A stretch of DNA of 55,395 bases from Microbacteriaceae bacterium PS02068 (GTDB taxonomy: Bacteria; Actinomycetota; Actinomycetes; Actinomycetales; Microbacteriaceae): the NCBI GenBank assembly GCA_029959325.1, contig JASCPF010000016.1, positions 1 to 55,395 on the forward strand. Direction: 5' to 3'. Positions 35,161-43,284 of the stretch are shown piece after piece. The position numbers and the translations under genes were made by a program. Position 1 is the stretch's first letter, and each line of letters begins with the position of its first letter. Under the pieces are notes generated by a model. That model was not told the DNA's origin. It made no database searches and worked only from the letters and a program-made list of their open reading frames with translations.

Positions 35161-35234
35161 GCGCGACGCCACCCGCGTGACCGCGCCGATCGGGAGCGAA
35201 GCGTGACGGCGCGGACGGCCTGCGATGCGGCCGC

Positions 35235-35240
35235 TAGCCT
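35235..35240 (+). promoter_or_regulatory. -10 box of leaderless TMEM175-like gene
   Basis: TAGCCT followed by 6 nt and GTG 35247. Confidence 0.5.
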
Positions 35241-35246
35241 GAACAT

Positions 35247-35894
35247 GTGAGCGCGAAGGACCGCACCTCCCTCGGCACGACCCGGGTCGAGGCCTACACC
35301 GATGGCGTCTTCGCGATCGCGGCGACCCTGCTCGTCCTCGATCTCACGAGCGACTCGTTCGGCACCGTGGCCTCGAACGCGCAGCTGTGGACCGCACTCG
35401 CGACGCTGTGGCCGAACATCACCTCGTTCGTCGTCAGTTTCGCGCTGCTCAGCGGTATGTGGGTCATCCACCTGCGCCAGTTCCGCGACATCCGCGCGGT
35501 CGATGGCACGCTGCTCTGGCTCAACAATGCGCGCCTGCTGTTCGTCGTGCTGATCCCGTTCACCACCGCGCTCACGTCGAAGTACTCCGACTTCGTGCCG
35601 GGGCGGGTTCTGCTGCCCCTCGACTTCTTCTTCGTCGCGCTCTTCGGCCACCTCTCGTGGCGGTGGGCGGCTGCGCGCAGTGGGCACTTGATGACACCCG
35701 AGGCCTATGCGCGGCGAGCAGCGAGCAGCGCCGGCGGCATCTCGGCGGTCATCTGCGCCGCGATCGCGGTCGCCCTCTCGCCCTGGTGGGGTCCGTGGGC
35801 GTTCCTCGCCTTCTCCCTGAACGGGATCCTGCCGCGGCTGCTGCTGGGCCTCTTCCGGGGCCGCGAGCAGGGCCGGTCTGAGGCGGGCGGGTAG
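35247..35894 (+). CDS. TMEM175/DUF1211 family potassium-channel-like membrane protein
   Basis: 215 residues from GTG 35247. The first helix carries the family motif: TRVEAYTDGVFAIAATLLVLDL corresponds to R-x-x-x-[FY]-[ST]-DG-V-F-A-I-A-x-T-L-L-V-L-D-L of TMEM175 channels. About six helices follow, including FVVSFALLSGMWVIHLRQFRDI and LLWLNNARLLFVVLIPFTTALTSKYSD. Bacterial members form tetrameric K+ leak channels with a hydrophobic rather than selectivity-filter pore. The C-terminus is short and basic. It is 9 bp from guaB3, which has its own -10 box. Confidence 0.85.
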   Translation: MSAKDRTSLGTTRVEAYTDGVFAIAATLLVLDLTSDSFGTVASNAQLWTALATLWPNITSFVVSFALLSGMWVIHLRQFRDIRAVDGTLLWLNNARLLFVVLIPFTTALTSKYSDFVPGRVLLPLDFFFVALFGHLSWRWAAARSGHLMTPEAYARRAASSAGGISAVICAAIAVALSPWWGPWAFLAFSLNGILPRLLLGLFRGREQGRSEAGG

Positions 35895-35897
35895 GCT
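35892..35897 (+). promoter_or_regulatory. -10 box of leaderless guaB3 promoter
   Basis: TAGGCT followed by 6 nt and GTG 35904. It overlaps the stop region of the preceding gene. Confidence 0.5.
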
Positions 35898-35903
35898 GAG
35901 ACG

Positions 35904-37028
35904 GTGACCATGGAGATCGAACTCGGCCGCGCCAAGCGCGCCCGCCGGGCCTACGCGTTCGACGACATCGCGGTGGTGCCCTCGCGCCGCACCCGCAACC
36001 CCGAAGACGTCTCCACGGCCTGGTCGATCGACGCCTTCGGCTTCGGCATCCCCGTGCTCGGAGCGCCCATGGACTCGGTGATGAGCCCCACCACCGCCAT
36101 CATGCTCGGCCAGCTCGGCGGCCTCGGCGTGCTCGATCTCGAGGGCGTGTGGACGCGCTACGACAACCCGGCGCCGCTGCTCGCCGAGATCGCGTCGATG
36201 CCCGCGGCCGAGGCGACCCGCCGCATGCAGGAGCTGTACTCGGCACCGATCAAGCCCGAGCTCGTGCGCGACCGCCTCGCCGAGATCCGCGCCGGAGGCG
36301 TCACGGTCGCCGGTGCGCTCACACCCCAGCGCACGCAGGAGCTGTACGAGACGGTGGTCGCCGCCGGTGTCGATCTGTTCGTCATCCGCGGCACGACCGT
36401 GTCGGCCGAGCACGTGTCGTCGGATGTCGCGCCGCTCAACCTCAAGAAGTTCATCTACGACCTCGACGTGCCCGTCATCGTCGGCGGCGCCTCGACGTAC
36501 ACGGCCGCCCTGCACCTCATGCGCACGGGCGCGGCGGGAGTGCTCGTCGGCTTCGGCGGGGGAGCGGCGTCGACGACGCGCGTGACCCTGGGCGTGCACG
36601 CCCCGATGGCGACGGCGGTCGCCGACGTCGCCGGCGCGCGCCGCGACTACCTCGACGAATCGGGCGGACGCTACGTGCACGTGATCGCCGACGGCGGGGT
36701 CGGCACGTCGGGCGACATCGTCAAGGCGCTCGCGATGGGGGCGGATGCCGTGATGCTGGGCGTCGCGCTCGCGCGCGCGACCGACGCACCCGGCCTCGGC
36801 TACCACTGGGGCCCCGAGGCGCACCACTCGAAGCTGCCGCGCGGCCACCGCGTCGAGGTCGGTCAGGTGGGTCCGCTCGAGCAGATCCTGTACGGACCGG
36901 CGCCGGTCGCCGACGGCACGGCGAACCTCATCGGCGCGCTCAAGAAGTCGATGGCCACGACGGGCTACTCGGATCTCAAGGAGTTCCAGCGCGTCGAGGT
37001 CGTCGTCGCGCCGTACGCCGCGAACTGA
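35904..37028 (+). CDS. guaB3: GuaB3-family IMP dehydrogenase-related protein
   Basis: 374 residues from GTG 35904. The barrel is IMPDH-like (YAFDDIAVVPSRRTRNPEDVSTAWSIDAFGFGIPVLGAPMDSVMSP; RRDYLDESGGRYVHVIADGGVGTSGDIVKALAMGADAVMLG), with no CBS domains. In the neighbouring guaB the catalytic loop reads GPGSICTTR, while here the aligned stretch is GGGAASTTR, so the catalytic cysteine is replaced by serine. This agrees with GuaB3 being a distinct paralogue of uncertain activity rather than a true IMP dehydrogenase. It ends 1 nt into the next gene (TGATG). It probably still binds a purine nucleotide. Confidence 0.9.
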   Translation: MTMEIELGRAKRARRAYAFDDIAVVPSRRTRNPEDVSTAWSIDAFGFGIPVLGAPMDSVMSPTTAIMLGQLGGLGVLDLEGVWTRYDNPAPLLAEIASMPAAEATRRMQELYSAPIKPELVRDRLAEIRAGGVTVAGALTPQRTQELYETVVAAGVDLFVIRGTTVSAEHVSSDVAPLNLKKFIYDLDVPVIVGGASTYTAALHLMRTGAAGVLVGFGGGAASTTRVTLGVHAPMATAVADVAGARRDYLDESGGRYVHVIADGGVGTSGDIVKALAMGADAVMLGVALARATDAPGLGYHWGPEAHHSKLPRGHRVEVGQVGPLEQILYGPAPVADGTANLIGALKKSMATTGYSDLKEFQRVEVVVAPYAAN

Positions 37029-37987
37029 TGTCCGACGACCCCTCGACAAGCTCGGGGACCGCTCCCCGGTCGTTGAGCGAGCGCAGCGAGTCGAAACGGC
37101 TCGACGCCTTCCCACCCACGCTGCGCGAGGTCATGCTGCGGCCGTGGTGGATCGGCATGCTCGGCTTCGCGCTGCTCGTCGCCGCGCTCTTCGCCTGGCT
37201 CGGCCAGTGGCAGCTCGGGCGGGCGATCGATACGGCTCCGCCGCCGCCGGGAATCACTGAGCAGGTGAAGCCCATCGCCGACGTCGTGGCGCCGGGGGAG
37301 TACCTGCCAGAGCCGCTCGTCGGCCAGCGCGTCGAGGTATCGGGTCGGTTCGTCGCCGGGGACTTCCTCGTGGTGTCGTCGCGCTTCAACGATGGCGTCG
37401 AAGGGTATTGGGTCACGGGGCAGCTGCGGGTCGACCCCGGGGCGGGCTCGGGGACCGAGGCGGGCTCGGGGACCGGGGCGGGCTCGGGGACGGCGATTCC
37501 CGAGCCGACCTCGATCGCGGTCGCGGTCGGGTGGACGGCCGATCGCGCGGCGGCGGATGCCGCGGCATCCACCCTCAACGCCGACCCCGGAGGCGCCGCC
37601 CGACTCATCGGTCGACTGATCTCCGACGAGGGCCCGGCGCTGCCCCCGCGGGGTGCCGCCGCGACCGAGATGACGCGGATGTCACCCGCGGCGCTGCTCG
37701 GCTGGTGGCATGACGTCGAGGGCCTCAACGTCTATCGGCCGTATCTGCTCGCCGACAGCGGCGAGACCCTGCCTGCGGGCCTCACGACGATCGATTCGCC
37801 CGCTCCCGACGAGGGCTCGAACGTCAACTGGCTGAACGTCTTCTATGCCGTCGAGTGGGCGATCTTCGCGGGCTTCGCCTTCTACATGTGGTACCGCTTG
37901 GCGAAGGATGCCTGGGAGAAGGAGGTCGAGGCGCTCGAGGATGCCGAGGCCCTGGCCACGGCCGAGCCTGGCGCGCCCGGCGACTAG
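37028..37987 (+). CDS. SURF1 family cytochrome oxidase assembly protein
   Basis: 319 residues from ATG 37028, overlapping the guaB3 stop. Residues 36-60 (MLRPWWIGMLGFALLVAALFAWLGQWQLGRA) form the first membrane helix with the SURF1 G-x-W-Q-L motif. The external domain follows, and the second helix is NVFYAVEWAIFAGFAFYMWYRLAKD. SURF1 assists haem a insertion in aa3 oxidases. Two oddities: residues 5-26 (PSTSSGTAPRSLSERSESKRL) are encoded by a repetitive sequence, and residues 138-155 (GAGSGT EAGSGT GAGSGT) by an 18-bp tandem repeat. The next in-frame ATG is 37133, just before the helix. Family members usually begin near PPTLREV, so the first 28 residues are suspect. Confidence 0.85.
   Translation: MSDDPSTSSGTAPRSLSERSESKRLDAFPPTLREVMLRPWWIGMLGFALLVAALFAWLGQWQLGRAIDTAPPPPGITEQVKPIADVVAPGEYLPEPLVGQRVEVSGRFVAGDFLVVSSRFNDGVEGYWVTGQLRVDPGAGSGTEAGSGTGAGSGTAIPEPTSIAVAVGWTADRAAADAAASTLNADPGGAARLIGRLISDEGPALPPRGAAATEMTRMSPAALLGWWHDVEGLNVYRPYLLADSGETLPAGLTTIDSPAPDEGSNVNWLNVFYAVEWAIFAGFAFYMWYRLAKDAWEKEVEALEDAEALATAEPGAPGD
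37040..37098. repeat. Actinobacterial interspersed repeat inside the SURF1 5' end
   Basis: TCGACAAGCTCGGGGACC (37042-37059) followed after 6 nt by GGTCGTTGAGCGAGCGCAGC and GAGTCGAAACG. I recall these two halves as common intergenic repeats in Microbacteriaceae (memory, not searched). It is read in frame as residues 5-24 of the protein. Confidence 0.55.
37439..37492. repeat. 18-bp tandem repeat, three copies
   Basis: Units 37439-37456, 37457-37474 and 37475-37492, based on GGGGCGGGCTCGGGGACC with single changes. They encode GAGSGT/EAGSGT/GAGSGT in the SURF1 external domain. Confidence 0.9.
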
Positions 37988-37990
37988 ACT
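37985..37990 (+). promoter_or_regulatory. -10 box of leaderless DUF3817 gene
   Basis: TAGACT followed by 7 nt and ATG 37998. The TAG is also the stop codon of the SURF1 gene. Confidence 0.45.
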
Positions 37991-37997
37991 CGAGGGC

Positions 37998-38468
37998 ATG
38001 CCTCAGCCCAAACTCGCCACGTTTCCGGCGATCCGCGGAGCGCTGAAGTTCTACCAGATCGCCTCGATCATCACCGGTGTCGGGCTGCTGCTGCTGTGCA
38101 CCGAGATGATCGTGAAGTACCTGTTCGGCTATGAGCTTTTCCTCGGCGGTTCGGGCGGGTTCCTCTGGCTTGCGCCCGTCATCGACACCGGCTCGGGCCA
38201 TGAGTCGACGGGCGACGGGGTGAACCTCTCGCTCGGCATCCTGATCGCACACGGCTGGTTCTATGTCGTGTACCTGTTCGCGTGCTTCCGGGTGTGGAGC
38301 CTCATGCGCTGGGGCTTCGTGCGCTTCGTGACCCTCGCCCTCGGCGGCATCGTGCCGTTGCTGTCGTTCTTCATGGAGGCCCGCGTTGGCCGCGAGGTGA
38401 GGGCCTACCTCGCCGAGCGTGAGGCCGCCGAGGCATCCCCGATCCCCGCCACGGAAGGCACCCGGTGA
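37998..38468 (+). CDS. DUF3817 membrane protein
   Basis: 156 residues from ATG 37998. There are three membrane helices: [46 protein letters not shown], and [25 protein letters not shown]. The region [20 protein letters not shown] and [16 protein letters not shown] are typical of DUF3817, a family seen beside guaA in Actinobacteria. Its function is unknown, although the domain resembles the N-terminus of some integral membrane proteins of unknown role. The stop overlaps the guaA GTG (GTGA), so the two are coupled. Confidence 0.88.
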   Translation: MPQPKLATFPAIRGALKFYQIASIITGVGLLLLCTEMIVKYLFGYELFLGGSGGFLWLAPVIDTGSGHESTGDGVNLSLGILIAHGWFYVVYLFACFRVWSLMRWGFVRFVTLALGGIVPLLSFFMEARVGREVRAYLAEREAAEASPIPATEGTR

Positions 38469-40048
38469 CCACTCAGACCGAGACCGCGCAGCGGCCCGTC
38501 CTCGTCGTCGATTTCGGTGCGCAGTACGCGCAGCTGATCGCGCGACGCGTGCGCGAGGCCGGCGTCTACAGCGAGATCATCCCGCACACCGCGACGGCGG
38601 CCGAGGTCGCGGCGAAGAACCCCGTGGCCCTCGTGCTCTCGGGCGGACCGTCGTCGGTCTACGAAGACGGCGCGCCGAGCCTCGACCCGGGCATCCTGCA
38701 GCTCGGAGTGCCCACGCTCGGCATCTGCTACGGCTTCCAGGTGATGGCCCAGCAGCTCGGCGGCACGGTCGCGAACACCGGGCTCCGCGAATACGGCGCG
38801 ACGGATGCCACGGTCGCCGGCTCCGGCGGCGTGCTGCTGGGCGGTCAGCCGGCCGAGCAGAACGTCTGGATGAGCCACGGCGACCAGGTGTCGGCGGCTC
38901 CCGAGGGCTTCGAGGTGCTGGCATCCACCACCGCGACGCCCGTGGCCGCCTTCGGCAGTGCCGAGAAGTGCTTCTACGGTGTGCAGTGGCACCCCGAGGT
39001 GAAGCACTCCGACTACGGCCAGGACGTCATCGAGAACTTCCTGCACAAGGCCGCGGGGCTCGCCAGCGACTGGAACAGCGGCAACGTCATCGCCGAGCAG
39101 GTCGCACGCATCCGCGCGCAGATCGGCTCGGGGCGGGTGCTGTCGGCACTGTCGGGCGGCGTCGACTCGGCGGTTTCCACTGCGCTCGTGCACGAGGCCG
39201 TCGGCGACCAGCTCGTCGCCGTGTTCATCGACCACGGACTGCTCCGCAAGGGCGAGCGGGAGCAGGTGGAGAACGACTACGTGGCATCCACCGGCGTCCG
39301 CCTCATCACGGTCGACGCCCGCGAGACGTTCCTCGAGGCGCTCGCCGGGGTCAGCGACCCCGAGCAGAAGCGCAAGATCATCGGCCGTGAGTTCATTCGC
39401 GCGTTCGAGAAGGTGCAGGCAGAGCTCATCGCCGAGGCCGCAGCCGAGGGCGACCCGATGCGCTTCCTCGTGCAGGGCACGCTCTACCCAGACGTCGTCG
39501 AGTCGGGCGGCGGTACGGGCACGGCGAACATCAAGAGCCACCACAACGTCGGCGGGCTGCCCGAAGACCTGCAGTTCGAGCTCGTCGAGCCGCTGCGCAC
39601 GCTCTTCAAAGACGAGGTCCGCCAGATCGGCCGCGACCTCGGCCTGCCGGAGGCGATCGTGGGGCGCCAGCCCTTTCCGGGGCCCGGCCTCGGCATCCGC
39701 ATCGTGGGTGAGGTCACCGCTGACCGCCTCGAGATCCTGCGTGATGCCGATGCCATCGCCCGCGAAGAGCTGACGAAGGCCGGCCTCGACGGCGAGATCT
39801 GGCAGTGCCCCGTCGTGCTGCTGGCCGACGTGCGCTCGGTGGGTGTGCAGGGCGATGGCCGCACGTATGGGCATCCCATCGTGCTGCGCCCGGTGTCGTC
39901 GGAAGACGCGATGACCGCCGACTGGACCCGCCTGCCCTACGACGTGCTGTCGAAGATCTCGAACCGCATCACCAACGAGGTGCGGGAGGTCAACCGCGTC
40001 GTGCTGGACGTGACCTCGAAGCCGCCCGGGACCATCGAGTGGGAGTGA
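38465..40048 (+). CDS. guaA: GMP synthase (glutamine-hydrolysing)
   Basis: 527 residues from GTG 38465. The class I amidotransferase domain (1-200) has LGICYGFQ with nucleophile Cys88 and QWHPEV with the triad histidine. The ATP-pyrophosphatase domain has the P-loop LSGGVDSAV at about residue 230, and DHGLLRKGE. The dimerisation domain ends the protein ([25 protein letters not shown], the invariant family C-terminus). It aminates XMP to GMP, completing the route from guaB. A 14-bp stem terminator and palindromic copy C follow. Confidence 0.98.
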   Translation: MTTQTETAQRPVLVVDFGAQYAQLIARRVREAGVYSEIIPHTATAAEVAAKNPVALVLSGGPSSVYEDGAPSLDPGILQLGVPTLGICYGFQVMAQQLGGTVANTGLREYGATDATVAGSGGVLLGGQPAEQNVWMSHGDQVSAAPEGFEVLASTTATPVAAFGSAEKCFYGVQWHPEVKHSDYGQDVIENFLHKAAGLASDWNSGNVIAEQVARIRAQIGSGRVLSALSGGVDSAVSTALVHEAVGDQLVAVFIDHGLLRKGEREQVENDYVASTGVRLITVDARETFLEALAGVSDPEQKRKIIGREFIRAFEKVQAELIAEAAAEGDPMRFLVQGTLYPDVVESGGGTGTANIKSHHNVGGLPEDLQFELVEPLRTLFKDEVRQIGRDLGLPEAIVGRQPFPGPGLGIRIVGEVTADRLEILRDADAIAREELTKAGLDGEIWQCPVVLLADVRSVGVQGDGRTYGHPIVLRPVSSEDAMTADWTRLPYDVLSKISNRITNEVREVNRVVLDVTSKPPGTIEWE

Positions 40049-40068
40049 TCCCTCCCGAGTGAGCTGAC

Positions 40069-40100
40069 CGGATGCCGGGGCGTGCGCGCCCCGGCATCCG
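40069..40100 (+). terminator. Terminator of guaA
   Basis: Perfect 14-bp stem CGGATGCCGGGGCG / CGCCCCGGCATCCG with a TGCG loop, 20 nt after the stop. It lacks a T-tract, as usual in Actinobacteria. Confidence 0.8.
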
Positions 40101-40124
40101 TCGTCCGCGCTCGCCGCGCGCGCG

Positions 40125-40204
40125 ACGAAGTCCGCAGAAACGCACGAACTCCGCATCCGTTCGGCCGAAAGGATGCGGAGTTCGCGTCATTCTGCGGAGT
40201 ACGT
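40125..40204. repeat. Nested palindromic repeat, copy C
   Basis: ACGAAGTCCGCA (40125-40136), ACGAACTCCGCA (40144-40155), 18-nt loop, TGCGGAGTTCGC (40174-40185), TGCGGAGTACGT (40193-40204). Arm spacers are 7 nt. It lies between guaA and the convergent Bax1-I gene, and could also act as a bidirectional terminator. Confidence 0.8.
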
Positions 40205-40218
40205 GACCCCGCGGCGGG

Positions 40219-41133
40219 TCAGTTGTTGCCGCGCAGGATCGCGATCATGCGGAGCAGCTCGATGTAGAGCCAGACGACCGTGACCATGATGCCGAAGGCG
40301 CCGAGCCAGCCGAACTGGCGGGGAGCGCCGTTGCGCACGCCCTGCTGGATCGAGTCGAAGTCGAGCACCAGCGAGTAGGCGGCCATGATCACGACGAAGA
40401 CGCCGATGATGACGCCCCACGGGATGCCCAGGATGAAGCTCGGCTCGCTGCGCATGCCGAACGGTCCGGCGCTGTCGGGGCCGCTGAATGCGCCGAACAT
40501 CATCATGACGACGTTGACGAGCGAGAACACAAGGTAGCCGATCATCGCGATCAGGAAGACCTTCGTGGCCTTGGCCGAGGCGCGCACCTTGCCGCTGGCG
40601 AAGAGGGCGAGCGTCACGCCGACGACCGACAGGGTCGCGAGCGTCGCCTGCACGACGATTCCGGGCCACATGAACTCGAAGAACGCGGAGATACCGCCGA
40701 TGAACAGTCCCTCGAACGCCGCGTAGGCGAAGATCAGCGCGGGGCGGATCTTCTTGCGCGAGGTGAAGATCACGATCATCGACAGGACGAAGCCGCCGAG
40801 CGCGCCGATGAGCCACGGGGCCATGTTCACGGCGGCGGGGTTCTCGGGGGTGACGCCCGACATCGTCCAGATCCAGCCGACGACGGCGGTGACGAGAAGG
40901 ATGCCGAACAGGCTGAGGGTCTTCAGGACCGTGTCCTCGACCGTCATGCGGCCGGTCTGGATCGCCCCCGCGGGCGGGGCGGCGAACGCGCCCTCGAGTT
41001 GCGCCTGAGCGGCGACGTCGACGGCCTGCGCGGATGCCGCGCCGAACTGGGTCTGGGCAGCCGGCGGGGTCAGCCCGGGCCGCTGCTCCTGAAAGGCGGG
41101 GTTGCTGAATGCGGGGTTGCTGCTCGAGGCCAT
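40219..41133 (-). CDS. Bax inhibitor-1/YccA family membrane protein
   Basis: 304 residues from ATG 41133, with GGAGAG about 10 nt upstream. The first about 65 residues are Pro/Ala/Gln-rich and cytosolic. Seven membrane helices follow, including LKTLSLFGILLVTAVVGWIW, IFAYAAFEGLFIGGISAFFEF and, at the C-terminus, VLDFDSIQQGVRNGAPRQFGWLGAFGIMVTVVWLYIELLRMIAIL. The D-F-D-S-I motif with the paired acidic residues is the pH-sensing centre of the BsYetJ/BI-1 family, which leaks Ca2+ in bacteria. It stands alone. Function in this organism is not established. Confidence 0.92.
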   Translation of the reverse strand: MASSSNPAFSNPAFQEQRPGLTPPAAQTQFGAASAQAVDVAAQAQLEGAFAAPPAGAIQTGRMTVEDTVLKTLSLFGILLVTAVVGWIWTMSGVTPENPAAVNMAPWLIGALGGFVLSMIVIFTSRKKIRPALIFAYAAFEGLFIGGISAFFEFMWPGIVVQATLATLSVVGVTLALFASGKVRASAKATKVFLIAMIGYLVFSLVNVVMMMFGAFSGPDSAGPFGMRSEPSFILGIPWGVIIGVFVVIMAAYSLVLDFDSIQQGVRNGAPRQFGWLGAFGIMVTVVWLYIELLRMIAILRGNN

Positions 41134-41279
41134 GGTGGTCTCTCTCCAATACGAGGGGTGCCGCAGAGGGATGCCTGCGGAATACCAGCGTATCCGACCG
41201 TGCGCAGTGGTGGCAGGGGCCGTGCTGTGAGCAGGCTTTGAACGCCTGTGCGTCGCGCGGCGCGCGCTCGCCCGCTCGC

Positions 41280-41285
41280 TAGCCT
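41280..41285 (+). promoter_or_regulatory. -10 box of leaderless glycerophosphodiesterase gene
   Basis: TAGCCT followed by 6 nt and ATG 41292. Confidence 0.5.
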
Positions 41286-41291
41286 GGAGCC

Positions 41292-42299
41292 ATGCCTCGC
41301 CGTCATCCGCTCGTGATCGGGCACCGTGGCGCGCCGGGCTACCGACCCGAGCACACCCGTTCGTCGTACGATCTCGCGCTGGCGCTCGGAGTGGATGCCG
41401 TTGAGCCCGACGTCGTCTTCACCGCCGACGGGATGCTGGTCGTCCGCCACGAGAACGAGATCGGCTCGACGACGAACGTCGCCGACCACCCGGAGTTCGC
41501 CGACCGCCGTGCGACGAAGACGATCGACGGCACCGCGCACACGGGGTGGTTCACCGAGGACTTCACCTGGGCCGAGCTTGCCACCCTGCGGTGCCGCGAG
41601 CGGCTACCGCTGCTGCGGCCGGGCAGCGCGAGCTTCGACGGCGCGCAGCCGCCGCTGCGCCTGCGCGATGTGCTGGAGATCGTGCGTGCGGCATCCCTCG
41701 ACCAGGGCCGCGAGATCGGGGTCGTCCTCGAGATCAAGCACGCGACCTACTTCGCGGGCCTCGGCTACGACGTCGCAGGCGCGATCGCCGCGGAGCTTCG
41801 GGCAGAGCGTTGGGGCGACGGCGAGCTGCCGCTCTACATCGAGTCCTTCGAGTCGACGGTGCTCGCGCAGCTGAAAGCGCAGGGCATCCGCGGCACGTAC
41901 GTCTACCTGCTCGAGGCGGGCGGCTCGCCCTTCGACCTCGTCGCCGCGCAGGGCCACGCTGCTCCGACCTACCGCGCGCAGGCGACGCCGGCGGGGCTCG
42001 ACGCACTCGCCGGGGCGGTCGACGGCATCAGCGTCGACAAGAAGATGATCCTCGCCCCCGATCGGCTCGGCCGCACGTCGGGGCCGTCGGCCGTCGTCGC
42101 CGATGCGCACGCGCGGGGCCTGCGGGTGTTCACGTGGACGTGCCGCGCGGAGAACAACTTCCTGATCGCGCAGTTCCGCCGGGGGCGTGACAAGAGTGCG
42201 CTCGGCGACTACGAGGCCGAGTGGCGCGTGATCGCGGATGCCGGTGTCGACGGCGTGTTCGTCGACCAGCCCGATCTCGGGGTCGGCTTCTTCCGCTGA
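41292..42299 (+). CDS. Glycerophosphodiester phosphodiesterase
   Basis: 335 residues. LVIGHRGAPGYRPEHTRSSYDLALALGVDAVEPDVVFTADGMLVVRHE holds the catalytic His pair and the metal-binding E-x-D of the GDPD family. The bacterial insert (NVADHPEFADRRATKTIDGTAHTGWFTEDFT) and the barrel strands VVLEIKHATY, YIESFESTVL and LRVFTWTCRAENN follow. VDGVFVDQPDLG is the expected C-terminal strand. There is no signal peptide, so the protein is cytosolic. It would hydrolyse deacylated phospholipids to glycerol-3-phosphate and an alcohol. It is transcribed from its own leaderless promoter, and the ABC ATPase gene follows 52 bp later. Confidence 0.93.
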   Translation: MPRRHPLVIGHRGAPGYRPEHTRSSYDLALALGVDAVEPDVVFTADGMLVVRHENEIGSTTNVADHPEFADRRATKTIDGTAHTGWFTEDFTWAELATLRCRERLPLLRPGSASFDGAQPPLRLRDVLEIVRAASLDQGREIGVVLEIKHATYFAGLGYDVAGAIAAELRAERWGDGELPLYIESFESTVLAQLKAQGIRGTYVYLLEAGGSPFDLVAAQGHAAPTYRAQATPAGLDALAGAVDGISVDKKMILAPDRLGRTSGPSAVVADAHARGLRVFTWTCRAENNFLIAQFRRGRDKSALGDYEAEWRVIADAGVDGVFVDQPDLGVGFFR

Positions 42300-42339
42300 C
42301 AATCGGCTGGGCGTGCAGGGCCGTCGCACAGCCCCCGCA

Positions 42340-42345
42340 TAGGGT
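42340..42345 (+). promoter_or_regulatory. -10 box of leaderless ABC exporter operon
   Basis: TAGGGT followed by 6 nt and ATG 42352. Confidence 0.45.
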
Positions 42346-42351
42346 GGCGGT

Positions 42352-43284
42352 ATGGAAGCCCCCGGCATCGTCGCCACCGGAGTACGCCGTTCCTTCGGGA
42401 ATGTGCACGCCGTCCGCGACGTCACCTTGGAAGCGCGCGCGGGCGCGGTCACCGGCCTCGTCGGTCCGAACGGATCGGGCAAGACGACGCTGATGCTGAT
42501 GCTGAGTTCGCTGCTCGCGCCGGATGCCGGGTCGCTGCGCATCGGCGGCATCGACCCCATCGCCGACCCGGCCGCCGTCCGCGCGATCACGGGGTGGATG
42601 CCCGACGCGCTCGGCGCGTGGTCGTCGCTCACCGCGCGCGAGACGCTGCAGATGACCGGGCGGCTCTACGACCTCGATCGCGAACGATCCGCCGCCCGGG
42701 CGGAGCATCTGCTGGGCGAGGTGGGTCTGCGCGAGCTGGCCGATACGCCCGCGCGCGTCTTCTCGCGCGGCCAGAAGCAGCGGCTCGGCCTCGCCCGCGC
42801 GCTGGTGCACGATCCGCGGGTACTGCTGCTCGACGAGCCCGCGTCGGGACTCGACCCGCAGGCGCGGGTCGAGCTGCGCACCCTGCTGCGCCGGCTCGCC
42901 GGAGAGGGCCGCACGATCCTGATCTCGAGCCACATCCTCTCCGAACTCGAAGAGGTCGTCGACGACGCGGTGTTCCTCGTCGACGGCGCGACGGTGTCGC
43001 GCGATCGGGTGGCGGCAGCCGCGACCCGACTGCGCACCTGGCGCATCCGCCTCGCTGACCACGATGCGACCGCCGCCGTGCTGCCGGTCGCGCAGGCGTT
43101 GGGGGTGGATGCCGCGCTCATCCCGATCGATCGCCGCGATCTGCTCGTGTCGTTCGCTTCGGACGCCGACGCGGCGTCGGCTCTGGCGGCGCTGATCGCT
43201 GCGGGGGTGCCCGTCGCCGAATTCGCCGCGGCGACCGGCATGCTCGAACACACCTTCCTCGACCTCGAAGGAGGCCGCTCGTGA
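42352..43284 (+). CDS. ABC transporter ATP-binding protein (export type)
   Basis: 310 residues. Walker A GPNGSGKTT, a variant signature FSRGQKQRLGLARAL (R for G at the second glycine position) and Walker B VLLLDEPASGLDPQARVELRTLL. The C-terminal 80 residues form the extra domain often seen in CcmA/DrrA-type exporters. HILSELEEVVDDAVFLVDG is the H-loop region. The next gene overlaps by 4 nt and encodes the permease, so they form a two-gene exporter. The substrate is unknown. Nothing in the neighbourhood (phosphodiesterase, subtilase) decides it. Confidence 0.92.
   Translation: MEAPGIVATGVRRSFGNVHAVRDVTLEARAGAVTGLVGPNGSGKTTLMLMLSSLLAPDAGSLRIGGIDPIADPAAVRAITGWMPDALGAWSSLTARETLQMTGRLYDLDRERSAARAEHLLGEVGLRELADTPARVFSRGQKQRLGLARALVHDPRVLLLDEPASGLDPQARVELRTLLRRLAGEGRTILISSHILSELEEVVDDAVFLVDGATVSRDRVAAAATRLRTWRIRLADHDATAAVLPVAQALGVDAALIPIDRRDLLVSFASDADAASALAALIAAGVPVAEFAAATGMLEHTFLDLEGGRS

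Noticed and set aside
34071..40204. The arm repeats as a CRISPR array
   Set aside because: Copies are few, inverted within each copy, with spacers of 7-9 nt, far from CRISPR repeat-spacer size, and no cas genes.
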